Shown: in pieces, positions 16,722 to 25,471 of the stretch
Layout of the letters: every line of letters starts with the position of its first letter
Numbering within the stretch: position 1 is the first letter of the stretch
Origin: Fusobacterium ulcerans ATCC 49185
GTDB taxonomy: Bacteria > Fusobacteriota > Fusobacteriia > Fusobacteriales > Fusobacteriaceae
Direction of reading: 5' to 3'
Length of the DNA: 64,000 nt
Assembly: GCF_900683735.1 (NCBI RefSeq)
Contig: NZ_LR215979.1
Location: forward strand, 1,116,001 to 1,180,000
Position numbers and translations under genes: made by a program
Notes under the pieces: generated by a model
What the model saw: only the letters and a program-made list of their open reading frames with translations
The model's database searches: none
Told to the model about the DNA's origin: nothing

Positions 16722-19700
16722 ATGATAGAAAGGATTATAAAAGCAGTAAAAAGAGGGAACAAAAAAAGAAGCATCAACATCACAATAGGAGCAGTAGTAG
16801 GATTTTTACTTTCATGTACAGCAGTAATGGGAGCAGATGAATATCTTTGGATAAAGAATGATGGGGGAGGAATAAAATTTAATACAGCAAAAACTACTGA
16901 GTTTGATGGTACTGATGGAACTTGGAATGAAGCAAATCCATATAATAAAAATAGCTGGGACGGAACTACCTACACAAATAATATGACATTATTATCAACT
17001 ACGAACAATGGAAAAGATAATAATGGTATTGATATAAGTTATGGATTGAGACTAAGCGGAGATTTAGGTGAATTTGAATTCATAAATAAAGGTAATATCA
17101 AAAGTGATTATAAGGCAATTGATTTTACTGTTACTACTCTGAGTAAATTAATTAATCATGGAAATATTGGTGGACCTGATGATGATAATGGTATAGATAT
17201 ATTTGGCTCTCATATAGATGAGTTATCAAATAATGGAAATATATCTGATAGTACAGAAAAGGCTATATATTTACATAGGTATTCGACTATAAAGGAATTA
17301 AATAATAATGGAAATATTGATATACGTTATGGTGTATATATGGAGGATTCAAAAATAAATAATTTTACTAACAATGGTAATATCAGTAGTAGCTTTTGTA
17401 CTACACTTTTAGTTGACTCAGAAATAAACATTTTAGAGAACTATGGAAGTGTTAGAAGTAGTTTAGATCTATATAATGAGTCAACTATCAATGTATTAAG
17501 AAATACAGGGACCATTTTTGGTGAAGACTATGCTATCAATAATGAAGGGGGAACTATAAATGATTTATATAATTATGGAATACTTATGAACAGTGATAGG
17601 ATGGTGGATACAATAGTAAATACTGGAACATTAACACTTGATAATTTTGGACTTATTTTTAAGGCAGATGTGGGGAAATATACAGCAACAGAAGGAGATT
17701 TTAAAAACTTTGGAAAAACATTTGAAGCAGGGGGATATACAATAATAAATGCTAAAGCTGAAGGAAGTTTTGATAATATAGTTAAAACTGAAAGCATACT
17801 ATCTTCAGAATTGTCAGGAGATAAAGCATATGTGTTAAATGGAATAATAAATACCTTAGAAGTAAATAAAAATATTTTTCTGCAAGAAGTGAATAATTCT
17901 GTAATCAATGCCTATAAAACAGCAATAGTGATGAATGGAAATGAATCCTATCTTGAACTAAATAATACAAAGGTGAATGGTGGATTTGATGGAAGTTCTC
18001 CTACTATATTAGTAGGAGGAACAAATAATTTCCTAACTATCAAAGGAGATACAATAGTTAATGGAGATATGGAATCAACAGGAACATTAAATACTCTAAT
18101 ACTTTCTGGAAAAGAAAATAATACAAGAAGCACTCGTGATGACAGTATGAATATTTTTAATAAAATAACAAACTTTGGAAGAATAGAGATAGAAAATAAT
18201 GTAACTTTTTTTGAAATAGCTCAGGTAACAGGAGTAGAAAGAATAACTATAAAAGAAGATGGAACTCTTAATTTAAGATTACAGGCAGGAGCAAGTCCTA
18301 TTGATAAAGCAACTCATGCACTTACAACAGGAAATACAGGTTTAACTATAGCAGGAAAAGAAAATACAGATGATAGAGCAGGAACTCTTAATTTTATGAC
18401 TAACGGAATTGGAACTAATACAGTTATAGATATGGGTGGAATAAATTTAGAAAATGTAAAGCTTAGTACTAGTAGTATTATAGATGAATTTGAAGTATTA
18501 GGTGCAGGAAGTCTTTCTGGAAATGAAGGGGATATAAAACTTGGAGTAAATGGAGATTTAAGTGGAATCTATAAAGATATAAGTTCAGATGGATATATAA
18601 AATATAAAGCACTACCAAATCATATAAATTATGATTCGTTAAATAAAATATACCAAAGTTCAATAACTCATGATAATAATGTAAATGCTTTAAGAGAGAT
18701 GATATATTCTACAGGAAAAAGTGAACAATGGCTGAATCTTCTTTCTTTTGCAGGAGATATATATACAGGAAGTCCTTACTCATATAGTTCTGAACTATCA
18801 AGAAAATCTATGGGTATGTTTAGAGATATAGTTACAGAAAACAGTTTCAGACCAGACTTAGATAAGTGGCTGATAATGGGTGGACTGACTCACGCTGATA
18901 GTGGAACTAAAGATACATACTATGGTAGAAATTATCATGGATTTGATACTGGTACATCTAATACAAAAGTTGATATGAAACTTACTGGAGCATATATGCT
19001 GGCTAAGTATGGATATTCTGAAAATATATCACTGGGAGTAACAGTTGGAGGAAATAAGAGTGAAGCTGAAATGTCTATGTCTAAAGTAAAAGGAAACAGT
19101 GGATATATTGGGGCTTTTGCTGAAAACTACAAAGGAAACCTAACATTGAAAGCAGGAGCAGGAATACAATACTCTGAATATGATGCAGATAGAAGAACTT
19201 TAGGTGAAAGTTATAGTGAAAAATATTCAGATATGGCTTACGACATCTACCTAAATGGAAGATATTCTCATAACATTGGAACTAACTTATTCTTAGAACC
19301 ATATGGAACTCTATCATATACATATGTAGATCAAAATGGAATAGATGAGGGGAGCGAAGCCCTTGCAATAAAAACAGATTCAAAATCATTTGACTACACA
19401 GTTGGAAAAATGGGAGTGGACTTGAAAAAAGTAATACCACATGAAAAAGGAAAAAGTACATTGTCAGCAGGGGTAAGTTATACAAAAATACTTGATGGAG
19501 CAGATGAGGAGTTTATTACAGGAAGATTTAAAGGTGGAACAGACTTTGATATCTTAGTAGCTCATAAAAATGAACATAGTATAGGGCTTAATGCTAAATA
19601 TACTCTTGAGCTTGAAGATGGAATTTTGTTTGATGTAAAGGGAACTTATGCAGTAGAGAGAGATTCACATAATGGGGCAGGAAAAAACAAAACTAAAGGT

Positions 19701-19739
19701 GAATGGATAGTAGGAACTGGATTGGGATATAAGTTTTAA
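16722..19739 (+). CDS. Type Va autotransporter, 1005 residues
   Basis: An extended signal peptide (MIERIIKAVKRGNKKRSINI then a hydrophobic GAVVGFLLSCTAVMGA, cut near residue 38) leads to a beta-helix passenger. The passenger has repeats of the type NNGNI (residues about 120-320). A C-terminal autotransporter barrel runs from about residue 715 (WLIMGGLTHAD) to the terminal GLGYKF with a final aromatic residue. It should be displayed on the outer membrane, probably as an adhesin. GGAGGGG lies 7 bases before the ATG. The only strong promoter nearby is inside switch A and points the wrong way, so the gene may be OFF in this assembly. It is paralogous to the next gene. Confidence 0.9.
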   Translation: MIERIIKAVKRGNKKRSINITIGAVVGFLLSCTAVMGADEYLWIKNDGGGIKFNTAKTTEFDGTDGTWNEANPYNKNSWDGTTYTNNMTLLSTTNNGKDNNGIDISYGLRLSGDLGEFEFINKGNIKSDYKAIDFTVTTLSKLINHGNIGGPDDDNGIDIFGSHIDELSNNGNISDSTEKAIYLHRYSTIKELNNNGNIDIRYGVYMEDSKINNFTNNGNISSSFCTTLLVDSEINILENYGSVRSSLDLYNESTINVLRNTGTIFGEDYAINNEGGTINDLYNYGILMNSDRMVDTIVNTGTLTLDNFGLIFKADVGKYTATEGDFKNFGKTFEAGGYTIINAKAEGSFDNIVKTESILSSELSGDKAYVLNGIINTLEVNKNIFLQEVNNSVINAYKTAIVMNGNESYLELNNTKVNGGFDGSSPTILVGGTNNFLTIKGDTIVNGDMESTGTLNTLILSGKENNTRSTRDDSMNIFNKITNFGRIEIENNVTFFEIAQVTGVERITIKEDGTLNLRLQAGASPIDKATHALTTGNTGLTIAGKENTDDRAGTLNFMTNGIGTNTVIDMGGINLENVKLSTSSIIDEFEVLGAGSLSGNEGDIKLGVNGDLSGIYKDISSDGYIKYKALPNHINYDSLNKIYQSSITHDNNVNALREMIYSTGKSEQWLNLLSFAGDIYTGSPYSYSSELSRKSMGMFRDIVTENSFRPDLDKWLIMGGLTHADSGTKDTYYGRNYHGFDTGTSNTKVDMKLTGAYMLAKYGYSENISLGVTVGGNKSEAEMSMSKVKGNSGYIGAFAENYKGNLTLKAGAGIQYSEYDADRRTLGESYSEKYSDMAYDIYLNGRYSHNIGTNLFLEPYGTLSYTYVDQNGIDEGSEALAIKTDSKSFDYTVGKMGVDLKKVIPHEKGKSTLSAGVSYTKILDGADEEFITGRFKGGTDFDILVAHKNEHSIGLNAKYTLELEDGILFDVKGTYAVERDSHNGAGKNKTKGEWIVGTGLGYKF

Positions 19740-19751
19740 TTAAATTAGTAG

Positions 19752-19780
19752 TGAAGGGCTAGCTGATATAGCCAGTCTTC
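19752..19780 (+). other. Decayed copy of the hairpin found after the next gene
   Basis: GAAGGGCTAGCTGATATAGCCAGTCTTC-like sequence resembles the perfect hairpin at 23249-23278 but has lost pairing and a T tail. Transcription can probably pass into 19864. Confidence 0.4.
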
Positions 19781-19863
19781 CGCTTAATATTAAAAGGATA
19801 AAATTTTTTAAATGAGACAGATAAAATATAAAAAATAAAAATATTCTTGGGAGGGCACATAAT

Positions 19864-22800
19864 ATGATTGAAAAGATTATGAAAGCAGTAAAAAGGGGAA
19901 ACAAAAAAAGAAGCATCAATATAACAGTAGGAGCAGTAGTAGGATTTTTACTTTCATGTACAGCAGTGATGGGAGCAGATGAATATCTGTGGATAAAAAA
20001 TGATGGTGGGAATATAAGTTTTAGTATTATTGATGATGGCGGAAGTGGGACTTGGGATGTTAAAGATCCCTATTCTGATAATAATAGCTGGAGAGAAAAT
20101 ACTTATGTAAATAATATAACACTATTTGGAAAGGGGAATGGAAGAAATAATGGTGGACCTACTGGCTATGGAGTGAGATTAAGTGGAGATTTAAAACAGG
20201 TAAAATTTATAAATAATGGCTCAATATTAGGAGAAGGACACTACGGTAGCTATGGAATCTTTAATGAGAATGGAAGTATAGGAACCCTAGAAAATAATGG
20301 AAGTATATTTAGTAAACGTCATGGAATTTATAATTGTGCTAATAAATCAGATGCAAACAGTACTATAGAAAGTCTAATAAATAATGGAAATATATATGGT
20401 GAAGATAGTGGAATTTATAATGGAAGTTTTGGCGACGATAATTCAAACATTACAGGGATTATAGAAAATATAGCAAATAATGGAAATATATATGGTAAAG
20501 ATTATGGAATTTATAATATTGCTTCTGCCTCAAGCTCAAATACAAGAGGTACTATAAAAAGTTTGACAAATAATGGAAATGTATATAGTGAAAAGTATGG
20601 AATTTTTAATATACCTAGTGTAGATGGTGAAGCTGGTATAGAAAAACTAACAAATAGTGGAGTTGTTTATGGGAAAACTAATGCCATTGGAAATAATAGT
20701 GTTACAGGAACAATTAGTAATGCAAATAACTATGGGTTACTTATATCTGGTTCTACTGATGTGGTAAATAACGAATTAACAATTGGTACTGTTCCAGGAA
20801 AAAATAAGATAGTAAACTTTGGACTAGCTTTTACAGATGATGGCTTTGGGAACTATAAAAATCATAGTAAATCTGATACAAATCATAATTTTGGAAATAC
20901 ACCTGCTTCTACTGTAAAGATTGGAGAAACTGATTACACAATTAGAAATGTAAAGGCAGATGTAAATTCTAGTGGTGGTGCTATAACAAATATAAAAAGC
21001 TTTAAAATAGAAGGTGGAAAATTACACAGTGATACTACTGAAATAACTGATGGATATTCTACAACAAGCAATGTTATTCTAAATGGAATAGAGAATACTC
21101 TTAAAGTTGTAGGAGCAGATAATAATACATTAACTAATAGTATAATCAATGCCTATGAAACAGCGGTTGAATTTGATGGAACAAGTGGTGGAAAACTTAT
21201 TCTAACAGGGACTACTGTAAATGGTGGAATAAAAACTGATACTGTTGCTATATCAGGAAGCAGTGGAGCAGGAACAACAGATATACTAGTACTTGAAAAT
21301 ACAACAATTAATGGAAAGATAGATATGAAAGATGGAACAAATACTATTGATGCAGGAAACGATACTATTGTAAATGGAGATATAATTACAGGAACTGGAG
21401 TAGATACTATAACTACTAATACAGGTGCAATAATTAATGGAACTGTAAAAATGGGAGCTGGAGATGATGTTCTTAATATTGTTAGTGGAGGAAAAATAAA
21501 TGGAATTCTTGATGGAGGAGCAGATAATGATACTCTTAATTTTAATCCAGAGACAACAAGAGCTTTGGGAAATAGCGAAATAAATATTCAGCATAATATA
21601 TCAGATTTTGAAACTATAAATATAAATACAAATGTAACTCTATTTGAAAAGGCTATTGCAGATGATGGAAGTATAGAGAAACTAGCTATTAGCGGAGTTA
21701 ATGAAATAAATATAAGTGCTAGTTCAGTACTTAATTTAAGAATAGATACTACAGAAACTAATGGAAGATATGAAGGACATGCACTCTTTGGAAATACAGG
21801 TCTGACAATCAATGGAGATGCAAGCAGCCTAGGAAAAGGAGAATCAATAATAGAATCAGAAAATGGAACATATAATGTGGGAGTATTGAATCTGGTAACT
21901 AATGGACTTGGTTTAAATTCCATAATAGCTATGGATGGGATAACTTTAGATGAAGACCTTTTTACTAAAACTAATTCTATCTTAGACAAAGCAGTAATTT
22001 TAAAAACTGATGAAGGAAATGGAAAAGCAGGAGATATTAAAGTAGAAGCTGACAAAGATATCTTTAGAGAAGCAAAAGCAAGCAGTCAAAAGTATGAAAA
22101 GCTAAATGACATATATAATGGGGTAATTTCAAGTACAGATGATAATTTTATTGCTCTAAAAAATATAATTACTATAAATAATAAAACTGAAGATTATACA
22201 TCAGTAACAGACAGTGAGCAATTAGCAAAATTACTGGATTACTTAGGAGATATCTACACTGGAAGTCCATATTCATACAGTTCTGAACTATCAAGAAGAT
22301 CAGTGGGAATGTTTAGAGATATAGTGGAAGAAAATCAGTTTATACCAAACCTAAATCAATGGCTGATAATGGGTGGTCTAACTCATGCAGATGGTGGAAC
22401 TAAAGATACATACTATGGTAAAAATTATCATGGATTTGATACTGGTACATCTGATACAGAAGCTGATATGAAACTTACTGGGGCTTATGCTCTTGCTAAA
22501 TATGGATATTCTGAAAATATATCATTAGGAGTTGCAGTAGGTGGAAACAGAAGTGAAGCTGAAATGTCAATGTCTAAAGTAAAAGGAAATAGTGGATATA
22601 TAGGGGCATTTGTAGAAAATTACAGAGGAAATCTAACATTGAAAGCAGGAGGAGGAATACAGTACTCAGAATATGATGCTGACAGAAGAACTCTTGGTGG
22701 ACATAGCTATAATGAAAAATATTCAGACATGACATATGATATCTACCTAAATGGAAGATATTCTCATAACATAGGAAACAATCTTTTCTTAGAACCATAT

Positions 22801-23235
22801 GCAACTCTATCATATACATATGTAGATCAAGATGGAGCTGATGAAGGAAATCAAACTCTAGCAATAGAAACAGATTCAAAATCATTTGACTACACAGCAG
22901 GAAAAGTGGGAGTAGACCTTAAAAAAGTGATACTACATGAAAAAGGAAAAAGTACACTATCAGCAGGAGTAAGCTATACAAAAATACTTGATGAAGCAGA
23001 TGAAGAACATATCACAGGAAGATTTAAAGGTGGAACAGACTTTGATATTCTTGTAGCTCATAAAAATGAGCATAGTATAGGATTAAATGCCAAATATGCA
23101 CTGGAACTAGAAAATGGAGTACTGTTTGATGTAAAGGGAACTTATGCAGTAGAGAGAGATTCGCATAATGGGACAGGAAAAAACAAGACTAAAGGTGAAT
23201 GGATAATAGGAGCAGGACTGGGGTATAAGTTCTAA
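19864..23235 (+). CDS. Type Va autotransporter, 1123 residues, with RTX-like repeats
   Basis: The signal region and the C-terminal barrel (about 833-1123, ending GLGYKF) closely match the gene at 16722, while the passengers differ. The passenger has four repeats of the kind NNGNIYGEDSGIYN (about 140-260). A segment at about 485-565 has aspartate-rich nonapeptide-like motifs (MGAGDDVLNI, GGADNDTLNF) resembling calcium-binding RTX repeats. GGGAGGG precedes the ATG. It lies 124 bases downstream of its paralog with no effective terminator between, so the two are probably one transcript. Role: surface display, likely adhesion; the ligand is unknown. Confidence 0.9.
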   Translation: MIEKIMKAVKRGNKKRSINITVGAVVGFLLSCTAVMGADEYLWIKNDGGNISFSIIDDGGSGTWDVKDPYSDNNSWRENTYVNNITLFGKGNGRNNGGPTGYGVRLSGDLKQVKFINNGSILGEGHYGSYGIFNENGSIGTLENNGSIFSKRHGIYNCANKSDANSTIESLINNGNIYGEDSGIYNGSFGDDNSNITGIIENIANNGNIYGKDYGIYNIASASSSNTRGTIKSLTNNGNVYSEKYGIFNIPSVDGEAGIEKLTNSGVVYGKTNAIGNNSVTGTISNANNYGLLISGSTDVVNNELTIGTVPGKNKIVNFGLAFTDDGFGNYKNHSKSDTNHNFGNTPASTVKIGETDYTIRNVKADVNSSGGAITNIKSFKIEGGKLHSDTTEITDGYSTTSNVILNGIENTLKVVGADNNTLTNSIINAYETAVEFDGTSGGKLILTGTTVNGGIKTDTVAISGSSGAGTTDILVLENTTINGKIDMKDGTNTIDAGNDTIVNGDIITGTGVDTITTNTGAIINGTVKMGAGDDVLNIVSGGKINGILDGGADNDTLNFNPETTRALGNSEINIQHNISDFETININTNVTLFEKAIADDGSIEKLAISGVNEINISASSVLNLRIDTTETNGRYEGHALFGNTGLTINGDASSLGKGESIIESENGTYNVGVLNLVTNGLGLNSIIAMDGITLDEDLFTKTNSILDKAVILKTDEGNGKAGDIKVEADKDIFREAKASSQKYEKLNDIYNGVISSTDDNFIALKNIITINNKTEDYTSVTDSEQLAKLLDYLGDIYTGSPYSYSSELSRRSVGMFRDIVEENQFIPNLNQWLIMGGLTHADGGTKDTYYGKNYHGFDTGTSDTEADMKLTGAYALAKYGYSENISLGVAVGGNRSEAEMSMSKVKGNSGYIGAFVENYRGNLTLKAGGGIQYSEYDADRRTLGGHSYNEKYSDMTYDIYLNGRYSHNIGNNLFLEPYATLSYTYVDQDGADEGNQTLAIETDSKSFDYTAGKVGVDLKKVILHEKGKSTLSAGVSYTKILDEADEEHITGRFKGGTDFDILVAHKNEHSIGLNAKYALELENGVLFDVKGTYAVERDSHNGTGKNKTKGEWIIGAGLGYKF

Positions 23236-23248
23236 AGATTAAAAAGTG

Positions 23249-23278
23249 AAAGGCTGGCTGATGAATAGCCAGCCTTTT
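23249..23278 (+). terminator. Hairpin after the second autotransporter
   Basis: AAAGGCTGGCT and AGCCAGCCTTT form a perfect 11-bp stem with a 7-base loop. The T tail is only four bases, so some readthrough into the HU-like genes is likely. Confidence 0.7.
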
Positions 23279-23316
23279 AACTCAACAAGTAATCATGATA
23301 TTTCAAGGGGGAAGTT

Positions 23317-23610
23317 ATGACAGAAGGGAAATTTATAAGATTCTATAAAAAGAGAAATGCTTTAAAGAATCAGCAGGAAGTAAAAGAAAAGATAGATTTA
23401 TTCTGGAATACATTATTAAAAGTTCTGAATGAAGGGGAAAAGGTAACCTTTAAAAATTGGGGAACATTTGAGCAAAAAGAGGTAAGATCAAGAAAAATAG
23501 TGATATCTAAAATGGATAAAGTTGGTTATACAAAAGCGAAGAAAAAGATAAGATTTAAAGCAGGAGCAGGATTACAGGATATAGTAAATGGAGCTGGTAC
23601 TGATGAATAA
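23317..23610 (+). CDS. HU-family DNA-binding protein, pair 1 first gene
   Basis: This 97-residue protein has the HU/IHF layout: an N-terminal helical pair (FIRFYKKRNALKNQQEVKEKIDLFWNTLLKVL), the conserved NWGTFEQKEVRSRK strand, a beta arm and KIRFKAGAGLQDIVN. HU-type proteins bend DNA and help recombinases and promoters. The stop overlaps the next start by 8 bases (ATGAATAA), indicating coupled translation and probably a heterodimer. The arm lacks the usual RNP tip, so it is a divergent paralog. AGGGGG precedes the ATG. Confidence 0.85.
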   Translation: MTEGKFIRFYKKRNALKNQQEVKEKIDLFWNTLLKVLNEGEKVTFKNWGTFEQKEVRSRKIVISKMDKVGYTKAKKKIRFKAGAGLQDIVNGAGTDE

Positions 23611-23869
23611 AAGAGAATTAGCAAAAGTATACAGTGAGATGAGTAATGGAGAAATATCAGAAAGAAAGGCGCTAAAAGAAATAGATATATTTATTGAAAC
23701 AGTACAGGAGGCTTTACAGAAAAGCCGTTCATTAATATTTATGAATATAGGAATATTTGAAATAAAGGAAAGAAAACCAAGAATAATATCAAATCCAGTA
23801 ACAAGAGAACTAATGAAAATCTATCCAAAGAAGACTGTAAAGTTTAGAATGTCTAAAAAAATGAAATAG
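23603..23869 (+). CDS. HU-family DNA-binding protein, pair 1 second gene
   Basis: I choose ATG 23603 (MNKRELAK) because it matches the start of the paralog at 24717 and uses the ATGAATAA overlap; an in-frame ATG at 23588 would add five residues. The 88 residues show the HU fold, with FMNIGIFEIKERKPR and the arm tip SNPVTRELMKIYP, then KTVKFRMSKKMK. Together with the previous gene it should form a heterodimeric DNA-bending protein. The end of the gene has seven As before ATGAAATAG, unlike its paralog. Confidence 0.85.
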   Translation: MNKRELAKVYSEMSNGEISERKALKEIDIFIETVQEALQKSRSLIFMNIGIFEIKERKPRIISNPVTRELMKIYPKKTVKFRMSKKMK

Positions 23870-24059
23870 CCAATAAAAAGGCAGAGAAAATATATTGTAT
23901 TTTAAATCTTAGAGATAAGATGGAGATAATAATATAAATCTCTGCTTTTTATTTTATATAAAATAAAAACATTTATAATATTCTGATAATTAGGTTTCAT
24001 TATACTGTTTATAATTGCGAATTATTCAGAATTTGCAACTATAATAAAAAAATAAAAAA

Positions 24060-24254
24060 GTTCTCTTTTATACATAAAAGAGAACACTTACAAATTTTAT
24101 AAAATAATATCTGTCTTTAATGCGGAACTTTATATTGCTAATATGTTAATTAATGATACCTTAAATTTAAAGAATTGTCAATATTTTGATTGCTCATAAC
24201 ACTCTTGAAATTTAAATAATAATATAGAATTCTCTTTTATGTATAAAAGAGAAC
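24060..24254. promoter_or_regulatory. Putative invertible promoter switch B, 195 bp
   Basis: The left 26-bp site (24060-24085) is a perfect palindrome of 12-bp arms GTTCTCTTTTAT / ATAAAAGAGAAC around AC. The right site (24229-24254) is its reverse complement at 25 of 26 positions. The minus strand inside has TTGACA (24176-24181), 17 bases and TATCAT (24153-24158). Inversion would aim this promoter at the HU-like genes at 24428. Length, sites and promoter offset equal those of switch A, while most of the remaining sequence differs. The switch function is inferred. Confidence 0.68.
24153..24181 (-). promoter_or_regulatory. Sigma-70 promoter inside switch B (OFF orientation)
   Basis: The minus strand has a perfect TTGACA -35, a 17-base spacer ending TTAAATTTAAGG, and TATCAT as -10. 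It reads away from the HU-like genes downstream. Confidence 0.78.
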
Positions 24255-24427
24255 TTTTCTAATGAATAAATGCAGATTTATTCTGCTGTAGTTCCCTAAT
24301 TAGCCAAGCTTTTAAAGTATAAAAGCTATAAAAAATGATTGTAGCCAAAATAATGCAAAGGTATAGAAAAAAATAAAAAATAGTATAATTAAAGCATGAA
24401 TTTTAATTGCTGGAAAGGAGGAATATT

Positions 24428-24724
24428 ATGACAGAGAAGGAATTTATAAAGTTTTATAGAGAAAGAAATAATGTTAAAAATTCTAAAGAAATAAAAAATA
24501 AAATAAATCTATTCTGGAATGTACTTTTAAAAGCATTAGATGAAGATAAAAAAGTGTTGTTCAAAGGCTGGGGAACTTTTGAAAAGAAAGAGGTAAAATC
24601 AAGAAAAGTTATAATGCCAAATTTTGAAGAAGTATTTTATACAAAGCCTAAAGAGGTAATAAAATTTAGGATAGGATTAGGATTTGAAGATTTTATAAAT
24701 AAAAATGGTGATGTAAATGAATAA
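24428..24724 (+). CDS. HU-family DNA-binding protein, pair 2 first gene
   Basis: ATG 24428 has AAAGGAGG 7 bases upstream and matches the start of the paralog at 23317; an upstream in-frame TTG at 24407 is not needed. The 98 residues (MTEKEFIKFYRERN...FKGWGTFEKKEVKSRK...VIKFRIGLGFEDFIN) are a clear HU-family paralog. The stop overlaps the next start by the same ATGAATAA as in pair 1, so the pair was duplicated as a unit. A TATAAT at 24384-24389 lacks a good -35. Confidence 0.85.
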   Translation: MTEKEFIKFYRERNNVKNSKEIKNKINLFWNVLLKALDEDKKVLFKGWGTFEKKEVKSRKVIMPNFEEVFYTKPKEVIKFRIGLGFEDFINKNGDVNE

Positions 24725-25040
24725 AAAACAGTTTGCAAAGATATATAGAGAGATGAATTCAAAAGAGATTACTTTAAAAGAAGCAGAAAATGAAGTAAAT
24801 AGATTTCTTGAAACGTTACAAGAAGCTTTGTTGAAAGATGGGGAAGTAAAATTTGTAGAAAAAGGAATATTTGAAATATTTTCAAGAAACCAAAGAGTAA
24901 TATCTAATCCATCAACTAGAGAATTGATGACAATTTATCCTAAAAAGACAGTAAAATTTAGAATGTCTAAAAAATATTTAAATAATGGAGAGGCAGAGAA
25001 AAAAATTCTCTGTCTTTTTATTTCAATAACCTTTTCTTAA
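24717..25040 (+). CDS. HU-family DNA-binding protein, pair 2 second gene, with frameshifted tail
   Basis: This 107-residue product matches the paralog at 23603 up to FRMSKK and then gains a tail (YLNNGEAEKKILCLFISITFS) that reads through its own terminator hairpin. After TCT the gene has six As where the paralog has seven; one more A would give SKKIFK-stop, like the paralog's SKKMK-stop. A single-base loss in the A tract, or slippage, therefore explains the odd end. The HU core is intact (KGIFEIFSRNQR, SNPSTRELMTIYPKKTVKF), so the protein may still work. Confidence 0.8.
   Translation: MNKKQFAKIYREMNSKEITLKEAENEVNRFLETLQEALLKDGEVKFVEKGIFEIFSRNQRVISNPSTRELMTIYPKKTVKFRMSKKYLNNGEAEKKILCLFISITFS
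24990..25018 (+). terminator. Terminator lying inside the 3' end of the second HU gene
   Basis: GAGGCAGAGAA and TTCTCTGTCTTTTT form a stem with an A-rich loop and a T tail. It would normally follow the stop codon that has been lost. Confidence 0.75.
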
Positions 25041-25197
25041 AATTTATATCAAGTTTCTTATAATTACTTTATTTAATTTTATTCTTTTTAATTTTTATTT
25101 TAGCAAAAATTATTTTATTTTTAAATAAAATATGGCAAGAATAATTAAAATAAAAAGTTATTAGATTTCTTTAATTATAAAAATTTCATTTATTATA

Positions 25198-25255
25198 AAA
25201 ATAGTTGTATATCTTTTTAATTTAATGTTAACAATTAAAAGGTATGTAACTATTT
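25198..25255. promoter_or_regulatory. Imperfect dyad upstream of module 1 promoter
   Basis: AAATAGTT...CTTTTTAATT and AATTAAAAGG...AACTATTT form a ~24-bp imperfect inverted repeat around AATGTTAAC, ending 7 bases before the -35. Module 2 keeps it (36678-36735); module 3 does not. It is a candidate operator. Confidence 0.45.
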
Positions 25256-25261
25256 TTTTTA

Positions 25262-25291
25262 TTGTGTAAAAAGTAGTAAGTATGTTATAAT
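25262..25291 (+). promoter_or_regulatory. Promoter of module 1
   Basis: TTGTGT, 18 bases, TATAAT. The equivalent sites of modules 2 and 3 have 17-base spacers. Confidence 0.7.
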
Positions 25292-25348
25292 CTTCTTAAA
25301 TAATAGATAATGATAACAAATTATATTTACTAAAAATATTGTTATTTA

Positions 25349-25404
25349 CTTTTATAAACCATATTTTTAGAATATTTGTTTGTCATTTTTATTAAAAAGG
25401 GGAG
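25349..25404 (+). promoter_or_regulatory. Conserved leader segment of module 1
   Basis: The stretch AACCATATTTTTAGAAT, TTTGTTTGTCATTTTTAT, then a G-run (AAAAAGGGGAGG) recurs in all three leaders (36826-36883 and 47690-47738), although the rest of module 3's leader has diverged. A role in RNA stability or translation is possible. Confidence 0.45.
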
Positions 25405-25471
25405 GAGATATTTTTATTTTCAAAAAATGTAATATTTTAAAAAGTAATTTATTCTTGAGGAGGAAAGAAAT

